The translations under genes were made by a program, and so were the position numbers. Below the pieces are notes generated by a model. The model saw nothing but the letters and a program-made list of their open reading frames with translations. It was not told the origin of the DNA and made no database searches. Below, in pieces: positions 42,507 to 50,281 of a DNA stretch of 64,000 bases. The stretch spans positions 1 to 64,000 of the forward strand of contig NZ_JABMCI010000063.1 in assembly GCF_013359775.1 (NCBI RefSeq), in the 5' to 3' direction. Positions within the stretch are counted from its first letter, which is position 1; each line of letters begins with the position of its first letter. Source of the stretch: Cellulomonas humilata. Lineage in GTDB: Bacteria > Actinomycetota > Actinomycetes > Actinomycetales > Cellulomonadaceae.

Positions 42507-43234
42507 GTGCCGGCACCGATGCAGTAGCCAACGCCACGGACGGTGCGGATGAAGCGCTCTCGCTCGGCCTGGGCGCCCAGCTTCTTGCGGACGTGCAGGA
42601 CGTGCACGTCCACCAGGTGCTCGTCACCCACCCACCCTGGACCCCACACGTCGTCGATCAGCGCCCTCCGGGTTAGCACAGTGCTCGGTCGACGCGCGAG
42701 CGCGGCAAGGACGTCGAACTCCGTGCGCGTCAGCGAGACCACATCACCGTCCACGCGGACCTCCCGGCTCTGCGGATCGACGGTGAGCGTCCCGACCTCG
42801 AAGACCGCCGAGGGCTCGGCTTCGGGCGCCGGAACGCGTCGCGGCCTCCGCAGGAGGGTGTTGGCACGCGCGACGAGCTCGCGCGGGCTGAAGGGCTTCG
42901 TCATGTAGTCGTCCGCGCCGACCCGAAGACCCCTGAGAGTGTCGACCTCCTTGGCACGCGCGGTCAGCATGATCACGTAGCAGTCCGAGAACGAACGCAG
43001 CTGCCGGCACACCTCGACCCCATCCAGACCGGGCAGCCCAAGGTCGAGCACGACCAGGTCCGGGTCGACCTCCCGAAGGAGCGGGATCGCTTCCGCTCCG
43101 TCGTGGACCTGGTGGACCTCGAAGCCGTCGCGCTCCAGATAGCCGGCGATGACGTTGGCCAGGGGTTCCTCGTCGTCGACGACGACCGCGCGGCGACCTG
43201 CCGCACCCGGTGCAGGGCTGCTCACCCGGCCCAT
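42503..43234 (-). CDS. OmpR-family response regulator
   Basis: The 243-residue protein has a receiver domain (VVVDDEEPLANVI, VVLDLGLPGLDG with the phospho-Asp, MLTARAKEVD, YMTKPFSPREL) and a winged helix (EVRVDGDVVSLTRTEFDVLAALARRP to FIRTVRGVGYCI). ATG 43234 is chosen because it precedes the domain closely; an earlier start at 43273 would overlap the repeat below. It partners the kinase downstream. The CTTCATC/CTTGATG direct repeat at 43265-43282 lies in its promoter region, opposite the DUF305 gene. Confidence 0.92.
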   Translation of the reverse strand: MGRVSSPAPGAAGRRAVVVDDEEPLANVIAGYLERDGFEVHQVHDGAEAIPLLREVDPDLVVLDLGLPGLDGVEVCRQLRSFSDCYVIMLTARAKEVDTLRGLRVGADDYMTKPFSPRELVARANTLLRRPRRVPAPEAEPSAVFEVGTLTVDPQSREVRVDGDVVSLTRTEFDVLAALARRPSTVLTRRALIDDVWGPGWVGDEHLVDVHVLHVRKKLGAQAERERFIRTVRGVGYCIGAGT

Positions 43235-43264
43235 TGTCACGGACCAACCCCGTCGGGCGTCGAC

Positions 43265-43282
43265 CTTCATCAAACCTTGATG
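43265..43282. promoter_or_regulatory. OmpR-type direct repeat between the response regulator and DUF305 gene
   Basis: CTTCATC-AAAC-CTTGATG has an 11-bp period. CATCAA-ACC-TTGATG (43268-43282) also reads as a perfect inverted repeat. Position and spacing suit an autoregulatory site serving both divergent operons. Confidence 0.5.
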
Positions 43283-43366
43283 CGATGACGACCGGCTCTG
43301 CGGGGATCACGAGGCAGGGTGAACAGGGCTTGTGACCGACGTGACTGCTCGAGGGAGACCTGACCG

Positions 43367-43975
43367 ATGAACCCGATGCGCCGCCGTCTGACCGCCTCCG
43401 TTGCTGCGGCCGCCTTCGCGATGGCCCTTGCCGCATGCTCGGGCGCTGCCGACGCTGGTGAGGCGCCCACCTCGGAACAAGACACGCAGACCACCTCGAT
43501 GACTCACAACGATGCCGACACGCAGTTCGCGCAGCTCATGGTCATGCACCACCAAGGAGCCATCGAGATGGCCGAGGTCGCCATCGCCCGAGCATCCAGC
43601 CCCGAGGTCCGCGCACTGGCCGAGCGCATCCGTAGCGCCCAGGGGCCGGAGATCGAGCTCATGACCGGCTGGCTCGACGACTGGGACGAGGAGACGTCGC
43701 ACGACATGGACATGGACAACATGGACATGGGTGGGATGGACATGGACGGCATGAGCCAGGACGAGGTGATGGGCGAGCTCGACGATCTGGACGGGGCGGA
43801 GTTCGACCGGATCTTCCTCGAGCGCATGGTGGCGCACCACCGTGGCGCCATCGAGATGTCCGAGCAGGAGAAGGCCGACGGCATGAACCCCGACACCATG
43901 GCCCTCGCGGGAACGATCATCGACGCCCAGACGGCGGAGATCACGGAGATGCAGAACCTGCTCGCGGGTCTCTGA
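43367..43975 (+). CDS. DUF305 lipoprotein with Met/Asp-rich linker
   Basis: The 202-residue protein has a lipoprotein signal with lipobox LAAC (Cys near residue 24). It contains two DUF305 halves, each with an MHHQGAIEMAE or AHHRGAIEMSE motif. Between them is a run of HDMDMDNMDMGGMDMDGM, which looks like a soft-metal (copper) binding strip. DUF305 proteins are periplasmic or surface proteins frequently found beside copper-resistance genes. It is divergent from the two-component operon and carries its putative binding site. Confidence 0.9.
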   Translation: MNPMRRRLTASVAAAAFAMALAACSGAADAGEAPTSEQDTQTTSMTHNDADTQFAQLMVMHHQGAIEMAEVAIARASSPEVRALAERIRSAQGPEIELMTGWLDDWDEETSHDMDMDNMDMGGMDMDGMSQDEVMGELDDLDGAEFDRIFLERMVAHHRGAIEMSEQEKADGMNPDTMALAGTIIDAQTAEITEMQNLLAGL

Positions 43976-44049
43976 GTGAGTGGTCGGGACGTTCGCCCCT
44001 ACGCCACCCCTGAGTCTCGGCGCAGCGTCAACGCAGGAGGTGGCTCGTC

Positions 44050-44334
44050 ATGATGTGGTGGGGACACGGCGGATGGGGGGCCGGCGGCTGGGTGACCATG
44101 GCGCTGATGATGCTCGTCTTCTGGGGGCTCGTCGCAGCCCTCATCGTCTGGATCGTGCGCAACGCTTCGAGCGGCCAGCAGGCACCAGGCGCCGGCGATC
44201 GGACACTCCCGAGTCCTGACAGCGTGCTCGCGGACCGGTTCGCTCGCGGCGAGATCGACGAGCTCGAGTTCACGCGCCGGCGGGACACGCTGCACGGCAC
44301 ACGAGGCGAACCGCGACAACCGCGCGATGAGTGA
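44050..44334 (+). CDS. Small SHOCT-domain membrane protein
   Basis: The 94-residue protein has an aromatic/Gly start (MMWWGHGGWGAGGW), one TM helix near residues 15-37, and a C-terminal SHOCT motif (LADRFARGEIDELEFTRRRDTL). Such proteins commonly accompany DUF305 and copper-handling genes in actinobacteria. AGGAGG is close upstream (44034). It is 74 bases after DUF305 in the same direction, so probably co-transcribed. The function is unknown. Confidence 0.85.
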   Translation: MMWWGHGGWGAGGWVTMALMMLVFWGLVAALIVWIVRNASSGQQAPGAGDRTLPSPDSVLADRFARGEIDELEFTRRRDTLHGTRGEPRQPRDE

Positions 44335-44373
44335 GCGCTGACGTCTGCGCTCGGTCTCCAGTGCCCGGGCTCT

Positions 44374-44391
44374 CATGAAGGTTCCATGAAG
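44374..44391. promoter_or_regulatory. OmpR-type direct repeat upstream of the NlpC/P60 transcription unit
   Basis: The minus strand reads CTTCATG-GAAC-CTTCATG, two identical 7-mers with an 11-bp period, just before the riboswitch. Confidence 0.45.
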
Positions 44392-44460
44392 TCGCGCAGG
44401 TGGAGGCCGGCGGCGACCAGTTCGATGCCTACCATCGTCGGTGCCGGGGCACCCCGGCAC

Positions 44461-44632
44461 GGTCTTCTGGCGGGCGCCGAGCCCTGCCACCGCCCGAAGA
44501 CTCCGCAGATCATCGATGGCAGGGACGGGGGAACCAGGATCGTGGACGCTGCAGCAGCGTCCTTGGGGTGAAGCCAGCACCACTGGCCGGGCGACTCTCT
44601 CCCGAACCCGACAGCTCACCTCGCAGGCGTCC
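44461..44632 (+). ncRNA. c-di-AMP (ydaO/yuaA-type) riboswitch
   Basis: The leader holds the blocks I know from this class in actinobacteria: CCCTGCCACC with its partner GGCAGGG, GGGGGAACC, a GGACGC...GCGTCC stem, GGGGTGAAGCC, and CCCGAACCCGACAGCTCACC then TCGCAGGCG. It ends 12 bases before the NlpC/P60 start, and ydaO riboswitches typically control such wall hydrolases. High c-di-AMP would then lower expression. Boundaries are approximate. Confidence 0.8.
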
Positions 44633-44644
44633 GGGAGGACCTTC

Positions 44645-45430
44645 ATGCCCGCACGCCCCCTCGCGCGCCACCGCGCCGCTCGCCGCCCCCTGACCGCGCT
44701 CGACGACCTCGCCTCGGCCTCCGCCGACGGCATGGCGGCTGCCGGGAAGCGGTCCGCAGCCGCCGTCATCACCTCCGGTCTGGTCATGTCGATGTCCGGC
44801 ACCCCAGCCTTCGCGGCGCCCATCACGGAATCGACCGCGCTCACCGGCTCGGTGGACACCGCGCGACTGACCCAGGGCGCTCGGGCGGTTCTTGAGCAGC
44901 AGGTGGTCGCACCCTCGAACGTCGAATGGACGTTTGAAGCGCCCGCCGTGACCGCCGTTGCGCCGGCCCCCGAGCCGGAGCCGGAGCCGGTCGTCACCGC
45001 GTCTCGGTCTCGTGCGCGCGGGGCCGCACCGGCCGCAACCGCGACGGCAACGGCAACGGCAACGGCCGAGCCGACCGTCGCCGTGCCAGCGAGCGCCAAC
45101 GGCAACGCGATCGTCGAGATCGCAGCACGGTACGTCGGTGTGCCCTACGTCTACGGCGGCACCACACCCAACGGCTTCGACTGCTCGGGCTTCACGTCCT
45201 ACGTCTTCGCCCAGGTCGGGATCTCCCTGCCTCGCACGTCGTCTGCGCAGCGCAACGTCGGAACGGTCGTCTCCCGCGCGGACGCGCTGCCCGGCGACCT
45301 GATCTGGTCCCCGGGGCACATCGCCATCTACGCGGGTAATGGCCTCCAGGTGGACGCCCCTCGACCTGGCAAGACGATCCAGATCAGGGAGATCTGGCAG
45401 TCGAGCCCCATCTTCATCCGGGTGGGCTGA
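44645..45430 (+). CDS. Secreted NlpC/P60 peptidoglycan hydrolase
   Basis: The 261-residue protein has a basic N-terminus, a signal segment (AAVITSGLVMSMSGTPAFA), a Pro/Glu and Ala/Thr-rich spacer, and a C-terminal NlpC/P60 domain. The domain carries RYVGVPYVYGGTTPNGFDCSGFTSYVF (catalytic Cys), SPGHIAIYAG (His) and a FIRVG end. It cuts within wall peptides outside the cell. The ATG at 44645 has GGGAGG seven bases upstream, right after the riboswitch. The spacer contains a short acggca tandem repeat (45044-45065) encoding Thr-Ala. Confidence 0.93.
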   Translation: MPARPLARHRAARRPLTALDDLASASADGMAAAGKRSAAAVITSGLVMSMSGTPAFAAPITESTALTGSVDTARLTQGARAVLEQQVVAPSNVEWTFEAPAVTAVAPAPEPEPEPVVTASRSRARGAAPAATATATATATAEPTVAVPASANGNAIVEIAARYVGVPYVYGGTTPNGFDCSGFTSYVFAQVGISLPRTSSAQRNVGTVVSRADALPGDLIWSPGHIAIYAGNGLQVDAPRPGKTIQIREIWQSSPIFIRVG

Positions 45431-45437
45431 GCGCCGG

Positions 45438-45857
45438 TTGTCCAGACATCTCGACGCTCCACCTCCTGGCGAGCTCGAAGGCGCAACTCCTCGTACAGCG
45501 CGCCTGACGGTGTGCTCGCTCTGTGCAGGGGAGACCCTCGGCGCCTCCGACGCGCGTGCGGGCGGGCAGCTTGCGCGTCTGCGCGAGCTCGAGGCGGACG
45601 GCACTGCCCGCATCACGCTGGCCGAGTGCCTCGACGAGTGCAACCGAGGTGACGTCATCGTCGCCCGCTCTGGACGATCCGCACAGCGCCGACCCCATCG
45701 GCCGGTGTGGCTCGAGCGCGTGGCAGGGGACGACCTGACCGGGGCCCTGGCAGCCTGGCTCGCGCACGGCGGCCCAGGATTCGAGCCCCTGCCCACCGCC
45801 CTCGTGCAGCACGTCATCGAGAAGACACCCGGTCGCACCGGTCAGTCGTCGTCCTAG
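45438..45857 (+). CDS. DUF1636-like thioredoxin-fold [2Fe-2S]-type protein
   Basis: The 139-residue frame holds four cysteines in two pairs, TVCSLCAGETLG and LAECLDECNRGDVIVARSG, followed by GDDLTGALAAWLAHG. This is the plan of DUF1636/(2Fe-2S) ferredoxin-like proteins. Electron transfer or metal binding is likely, but no partner is adjacent. The start is unsure: the TTG at 45438 lies eight bases after the NlpC stop and has no clear ribosome site; a GTG at 45510 would begin at the first Cys pair. Confidence 0.65.
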   Translation: MSRHLDAPPPGELEGATPRTARLTVCSLCAGETLGASDARAGGQLARLRELEADGTARITLAECLDECNRGDVIVARSGRSAQRRPHRPVWLERVAGDDLTGALAAWLAHGGPGFEPLPTALVQHVIEKTPGRTGQSSS

Positions 45858-46042
45858 TGGCCCTGCGGCGAACTCCCGACTGACGAGGTCGAGTGGTCGA
45901 GTGATGGTCGGGGGAGCCGCCGCTGGCGATCCCTCGCCGACCCGGGTTCATCAGCAGGGCGCTGCGTGTTCTCCGGATGCCCGCGGGGGATCAGGCCAGC
46001 ATCGTGTCGCTCGCGAGCGTCACCTGACGACGACCTCCTGGG

Positions 46043-46113
46043 TGTCAGGCAGAAGAACGACGTTCGCTGGCGTTCTCAGACGACCGTCTGCGCTGGTCAC
46101 GCCGGTGGGCGAC
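46043..46113. repeat. Diverged att-flank repeat, copy 3
   Basis: GTGTCAGGCAGAAGAACGAC and the following TTCGCTGGCGTTC...CTGCGCTGGTCA match copy 1 closely. It lies in the 376-base gene-free stretch after the DUF1636-like gene, 5.5 kb from copy 2. Confidence 0.6.
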
Positions 46114-46233
46114 TCCCAACGGACTCCGACGGACGTCCCCGAACTGGAACGGGTTGCTACACGAGCCCAAGGCCGCTCCGTCAACGCTGGCGCTGAATGC
46201 CCACCCCGACGACCCGACGAACGCTGCGTGGTC

Positions 46234-46542
46234 ATGGAGTGGACGGGTTGTCAGTTCGCGTCGATGGCACCGCCGAACGACGAGGCGATCAGCGGGCATC
46301 GGCTCTGGATCAGGGGCCTACAAGATCTGCTGTGGTTGGGCATCGTCCATGACAGCGAACTCATCGCCGGGCTGGAGCTGCAGAACCGGGTCCATCCCAT
46401 GCACAGCGCCGCGCGCTTCGAGAGCCTCACGCACTACCTCCTTCCACTCAAGGAGTGCGTCGTTGAGCTAGTTGCCCGCGATCTGGCGGTGCACCGCATC
46501 GGGGGCACAACGGTCGAGGCAGCGGTCCGAGCTCGAGCCTGA
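46234..46542 (+). CDS. Conserved hypothetical protein, probably lacking its N-terminus
   Basis: The 102-residue frame contains APPNDEAISGHRL, then a helix ending in VHDSELIAGLELQNRVHP, HSAARFESLTHYLLPLKE and a last strand. The PPNDEAxxGH and NRVHPxH motifs are those of a conserved actinobacterial protein family that, as I recall, starts further upstream with a beta strand. No ribosome site precedes ATG 46234 or 46264, so this is likely a fragment that lost its start in the disturbed DNA around the att repeats. Function unknown. Confidence 0.5.
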   Translation: MEWTGCQFASMAPPNDEAISGHRLWIRGLQDLLWLGIVHDSELIAGLELQNRVHPMHSAARFESLTHYLLPLKECVVELVARDLAVHRIGGTTVEAAVRARA

Positions 46543-46814
46543 CCGATCGACCCCTCGTCAGCACGACCACCCAGACCGCACAGCGCGGATCACCCCTCAA
46601 TCGCAGGGGGCAGGTGCTCAGTTCTCAGTCGATACCTGCTCAGACTTCAGCCGTCGTCGACCGAACGCCGGACCGTCTTGCGCTCCCCGTGCTCCAGGAA
46701 GCTTCGAGGTAGCTACGAGACGGCAGGCTCCGATCGGCCCGAAGTAGCAGGCACCGTCGATCTGCGCCGTCCGCGTCCGTCCATCGGCCCGCTGCGTACG
46801 CCAGCTGGAGACCT

Positions 46815-46838
46815 GGTTGGCGTACGCAGTTGGCGTAC
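46815..46838. repeat. Double TTGGCGTAC element, copy 2
   Basis: Identical over 24 bases to 41031-41054; it lies 58 bases from the 3' end of the intact tRNA-Val. The 350 bases from 46543 to 46895 hold only this and the next hairpin. Confidence 0.6.
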
Positions 46839-46846
46839 GCATGACT

Positions 46847-46877
46847 GAGGGCCGTTCCGATGATCCGGAAACGGCCC
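46847..46877 (-). terminator. Hairpin downstream of tRNA-Val(GAC)
   Basis: GAGGGCCGTT pairs with AACGGCCCTC around CCGATGATCCGG, about 20 bases beyond the tRNA 3' end. Confidence 0.6.
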
Positions 46878-46895
46878 TCTGGCCTGCGGTCATGA

Positions 46896-46970
46896 TGGTG
46901 GGCGATACTGGGATCGAACCAGTGACCTCTTCCGTGTCAGGGAAGCGCGCTACCGCTGCGCCAATCGCCC
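46896..46970 (-). tRNA. tRNA-Val(GAC)
   Basis: The minus strand folds as a cloverleaf: GGGCGAT acceptor pairs with ATCGCCC, the anticodon loop is CTGACAC (GAC), the T loop is TTCGATC, and CCA is encoded at the 3' end. It reads Val codons GUC/GUU. It is the intact target behind the 3' pieces at 34922 and 40884. Confidence 0.93.
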
Positions 46971-47014
46971 GGGGATGAAGCCGGGTCATGCTCGACGATC
47001 AAGAAGCTGTTACG

Positions 47015-47085
47015 AGGTGGAGATGGGATTCGAACCCACGTATACGGCTTTGCAGGCCGCTGCCTCGCCACTCGGCCACTCCACC
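47015..47085 (-). tRNA. tRNA-Cys(GCA)
   Basis: GGTGGAG pairs with CTCCACC; the anticodon loop is CTGCAAA (GCA); the T loop is TTCGAAT; the discriminator is U, as expected for Cys. CCA is not encoded. Confidence 0.93.
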
Positions 47086-47140
47086 CTGAGACCGCAGTCC
47101 TCAGCGGCTGCGGTCAGCCGATCAGGAGTGTCTGCCTCCG

Positions 47141-47212
47141 AGCGGACGACGGGATTCGAACCCGCGACCCTCACCTTGGCAAGGTGATGCTCTACCACTG
47201 AGCCACGTCCGC
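47141..47212 (-). tRNA. tRNA-Gly(GCC)
   Basis: GCGGACG pairs with CGTCCGC; the anticodon loop is TTGCCAA (GCC); the T loop is TTCGAAT; the discriminator is U. It is 55 bases upstream of tRNA-Cys, same direction. Confidence 0.93.
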
Positions 47213-47358
47213 ACAGCACGTCTCCCCGGCTTTCACCGGTGTTCCGTGTGCGTCCCGAACTCTAACTGACGATCTCCGCGAGAGTCCAACTGGCTCGCGG
47301 CAGCCGGGTGATCGTGCGGATCACGGGTCGTCGTGGTGCCGGTCGGTAGCGTGTGCGG

Positions 47359-48426
47359 GTGCCCGAGCAGACCTCCAGCCCCCGTGGCGTCGCGTGGTTC
47401 CGCGGCGTCGAGGCGGCCGGGGTCGTCGAGGTCGTGGACGTGCGGACCGAGCCCGAGCGGCTTGCGGAGCCGGGCTGGTGGGCGGTGGTCGGGGACTTCG
47501 AGGGGCGCGTCCGGGCCTGGCGGTTCGCCCGGACGAGCACCGGGGCCCCGTCGCCGACGGGCCCGTGGAGAGGGCCGGACGCCGGGGCCTGGACGTCGTC
47601 GCTGGACCGTGCCGCATACGTCTCGGCGGTGGACCGCGTGCGGGAGCACATCCAGGAAGGGGACGTCTACCAGGCGAATCTCTGCCGGGTCCTCAGCGCG
47701 CCGGTCCACGACGAGCCCGACGGGCGGGCGCTCGGCGCCGTGCTCGCGGCCGGCAATCCCGCGCCGTACGCGGGCGGCATCCACGTGCCGGGGGAGGTGT
47801 GGGTGGTCTCCGCGTCGCCCGAGCTGTTCCTCCGGGTCGAGGACGGCATCGTGACGTCCGGCCCGATCAAGGGCACGGCGGTCACCGCGGACGCGATGAC
47901 GGACAAGGACCGCGCGGAGAACGTCATGATCACGGACCTCGTGCGCAACGACCTGCAGCGCGTGTGCGTGCCGGGCACGGTCGAGGTCACGACGCTGCTG
48001 GGTGAGGAACGTCACCCCGGCCTGGTCCACCTGGTGAGCACGGTGCAGGGCGTCCTTGCCGACGACGTCGCCCACGCTCCTGACCTCTGGGCGCGGCTTC
48101 TCGATGCCACCTACCCGCCGGGGTCGGTGTCGGGCGCCCCCAAGTCGTCGGCGCTCGACATCATCGCCGCGCTGGAGACCGTCCCGCGCGGGCCGTACTG
48201 CGGTGCGGTCGGCTGGATCGAGGTCCGGGCCGACGGATCGGTGCGCGCGGAGCTGGCCGTCGGCATCCGCACGTTCTGGTGGCACGACGGCGTGCTGCGG
48301 TTCGGCACGGGCGCCGGGATCACGTGGGGGAGCGACGCGCAGGCCGAGTGGGCCGAGACCGAGCTCAAGGCCGCGCGGCTGGTGGCGCTCGCCTCCGGCG
48401 CCGAGGTCGCGCCGATGACAGACTGA
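47359..48426 (+). CDS. pabB: Aminodeoxychorismate synthase component I (chorismate-binding)
   Basis: The 355-residue protein has the chorismate-binding core: YVSAVDRVREHIQEGDVYQANL, SPELFLRVEDGIVTSGPIKGTA, ENVMITDLVRNDLQRVC, and GSVSGAPKSSALDIIA. The PIKGTA motif fits PabB more than anthranilate synthase. It makes 4-amino-4-deoxychorismate for folate, and the lyase gene follows five bases later. The GTG at 47359 lies seven bases after a TAGCGT hexamer with no ribosome site, so it is probably leaderless; GTG 47353 is an alternative. Confidence 0.9.
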   Translation: MPEQTSSPRGVAWFRGVEAAGVVEVVDVRTEPERLAEPGWWAVVGDFEGRVRAWRFARTSTGAPSPTGPWRGPDAGAWTSSLDRAAYVSAVDRVREHIQEGDVYQANLCRVLSAPVHDEPDGRALGAVLAAGNPAPYAGGIHVPGEVWVVSASPELFLRVEDGIVTSGPIKGTAVTADAMTDKDRAENVMITDLVRNDLQRVCVPGTVEVTTLLGEERHPGLVHLVSTVQGVLADDVAHAPDLWARLLDATYPPGSVSGAPKSSALDIIAALETVPRGPYCGAVGWIEVRADGSVRAELAVGIRTFWWHDGVLRFGTGAGITWGSDAQAEWAETELKAARLVALASGAEVAPMTD

Positions 48427-48430
48427 CCGG

Positions 48431-49294
48431 ATGGGTGTCGTGATCTGGTCGAACGGTCGTCTGCACGGTCCGGAGGACCTCCTCCTGTCGGGCATCGACC
48501 ACGGGCTGACAGTCGGCGACGGCGTGTTCGAGACCTGCGCGGTGTACGACGGCACGGCGTTCGCGCTGACCCGGCACCTGCGTCGCCTGAGGCGGTCCGC
48601 GCTGGGCATCGGACTGGGTGAACCTGACGAGGACGCCGTCCGCGAGGGTGTCGCGGCGGTGCTCGCCGCGGCCGGACCGGACACCGGGCGGCTGCGGATC
48701 ACGCTCACGGGTGGGCCAGGCCCGCTGGGCTCCTACCGGTTCGCTCCCGAGGACCAGCGCCAGAGCTTGCTCGTGCTCGCGGGGCCGGGTGCGCGGTCCG
48801 AGGTGTCGCGGGTGGTGCGGGTGCCGTGGGTCCGCAACGAGCGGTCGGCTGTCGCCGGCCTCAAGACGACGTCGTACGCGGAGAACGTCGTCGCCGTGGC
48901 CGAGGCCTACCGGCAGGGCGCCGACGAGGCTCTGCTGGCGAACACCGTCGGGGAGCTGTGCGAGGGCACGGCATCCAACGTCTTCGTCGAGCGCGGCGGC
49001 GAGCTGGTCACCCCGCCGCTGTCCAGCGGCTGCCTCGCCGGCATCACGCGCGAGCTTCTGCTCGAGTGGTCCGCCGAGGCAGGCCTCCCCGTCCGGGAGG
49101 CTGCGGCGGGGGAGCTCCGTTACGAGGTGCTCGACGAGGTCACCGGCGGGACGGCCCACCTGACGATGAGCGGTTCCATCCGCAACGTGTCGCCCGTGGC
49201 GAGCCTCGATGGCTCGGACGTCGTCGTCGGCCCGCTCTCGATGCAGGCGCAGCGGCTGTTCCAGGCGAGGTTGGCGGACGACCTCGACCCCTGA
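48431..49294 (+). CDS. pabC: Aminodeoxychorismate lyase (class IV PLP enzyme)
   Basis: The 287-residue protein has the class IV fold: LLLSGIDHGLTVGDGVFET, the PLP Lys in AGLKTTSYAENV, ALLANTVGELCEGTASNVFVE and PLSSGCLAGITRELLLE. It releases pyruvate from aminodeoxychorismate to give 4-aminobenzoate. It completes the pabB-pabC pair. A hairpin terminator (49313-49340) follows. Confidence 0.92.
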   Translation: MGVVIWSNGRLHGPEDLLLSGIDHGLTVGDGVFETCAVYDGTAFALTRHLRRLRRSALGIGLGEPDEDAVREGVAAVLAAAGPDTGRLRITLTGGPGPLGSYRFAPEDQRQSLLVLAGPGARSEVSRVVRVPWVRNERSAVAGLKTTSYAENVVAVAEAYRQGADEALLANTVGELCEGTASNVFVERGGELVTPPLSSGCLAGITRELLLEWSAEAGLPVREAAAGELRYEVLDEVTGGTAHLTMSGSIRNVSPVASLDGSDVVVGPLSMQAQRLFQARLADDLDP

Positions 49295-49312
49295 CAGGTC
49301 CGGACATGCGAA

Positions 49313-49340
49313 GGCCGGTCCCGCGAGAGCGGAACCGGCC
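49313..49340. terminator. Hairpin terminator between pabC and the SsgA-like gene
   Basis: GGCCGGTCCCGC pairs with GCGGAACCGGCC (one mismatch) around GAGA, between convergent genes. Confidence 0.7.
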
Positions 49341-49355
49341 GTCGTGAGTGTGTGG

Positions 49356-49784
49356 TCAGGCAGTCAGGAGAGCGGCGATCAGCGCCGTGATCTCGCCTTC
49401 CATCCGGTCGCTCTCGGTGCCTAGAGGCACGAGGGCCTCGGTCCCGGCGAGGAACCTCTCGATGGGCTCGGTGGGAGCGGCGAGCAGCGCGCTGCCCTCG
49501 ACTCCACTGAGCGACACGAGCGTGTAGTCGGGGTCTTCGTCACGCCACACCTGCACGTCACCTGTCCCGGCGGGGGCATCGGCCGTCGCGTGCATCCCCA
49601 GAGAGAGGAGCTCGCGGCCGATCAGCCAGGTCGACATGGTGTGCGGGCCGGTGAAGACCGCGCGCACCGTGTACGGATCAGAGGTTCTGAAGGAGAACTC
49701 GGCGCTCACGGGGATGACGCTGGCGTCGGACCCGATGAGCTGCATGGCGACGACCTCGACGACGTCGTAAGTCGAGCTCGTCAT
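49356..49784 (-). CDS. SsgA-like sporulation/cell-division regulator family protein
   Basis: The 142-residue protein matches SsgA/SsgB-type proteins: SAEFSFRTSDPYTVRAVF, TWLIGRELLSLGMHA, GTGDVQVWRD, VSLSGVEGSALLAAP and ERFLAGTEALVPLGTE. These small proteins help place the septum in actinomycetes. Non-sporulating genera often keep one copy. The ATG at 49784 has AGGAGG; upstream ATGs have none. It is a single gene facing pabC. Confidence 0.88.
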   Translation of the reverse strand: MTSSTYDVVEVVAMQLIGSDASVIPVSAEFSFRTSDPYTVRAVFTGPHTMSTWLIGRELLSLGMHATADAPAGTGDVQVWRDEDPDYTLVSLSGVEGSALLAAPTEPIERFLAGTEALVPLGTESDRMEGEITALIAALLTA

Positions 49785-50076
49785 CGGGTCCTCCTGTTCG
49801 CAAGGGCTGGAGGTCCCATCATGGCAGGCCAGATGCCCGATTGGACCGGTAGGCGCTGCGAGTTCACCCGGAGGGACGCGCGAGTGAATGAAGATGCCGG
49901 GTGACAGCACCCATCTTGGCGACGGCGCACCCTCTTGACGCCAGTGCCACGACCTGCATCGTGGCTCGTTTCAGATTCTACGCCCCTGCCGGGTAACATC
50001 CTTCTCGATGTCACCTGCGGGTGTGCGTCGTCTTCCCGTACCGGCGTGTCGCGGGGAAGGCGCCACCTGCGACGAC

Positions 50077-50149
50077 GGGCGATTGGCTCAGTTGGTAGAG
50101 CGCCTCGTTCACACCGAGGAGGTCATCGGTTCGAGTCCGGTATCGCCCA
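50077..50149 (+). tRNA. tRNA-Val(CAC)
   Basis: GGGCGAT pairs with ATCGCCC; the anticodon stem-loop is CCTCG-TTCACAC-CGAGG (CAC); the T loop is TTCGAGT. CCA is not encoded. It lies ahead of thrS. Confidence 0.93.
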
Positions 50150-50155
50150 CTCGAA

Positions 50156-50190
50156 CAGAAGGGGTCGGCCCAGCGGGCCGGCCCCTTCTG
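50156..50190 (+). terminator. Hairpin terminator after tRNA-Val(CAC)
   Basis: CAGAAGGGGTCGGCCC pairs with GGGCCGGCCCCTTCTG around AGC (one G-U pair), seven bases beyond the tRNA. Confidence 0.8.
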
Positions 50191-50281
50191 TCATGCATAT
50201 GAGGTCCGGCGGGTGGCGAGCCCGCCGGTAGCATCGAGGGGCTCGCCGCCAGGGCGAGCGGCCACGAAGGAGGCTGTACCG

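Noticed and set aside
34961..46970. Near-regular spacing (about 5.5 and 6.0 kb) of the att repeats as a tandem duplication
   Set aside because: The genes between the copies are unrelated, so the halves are not copies of each other; the spacing is taken as coincidence.
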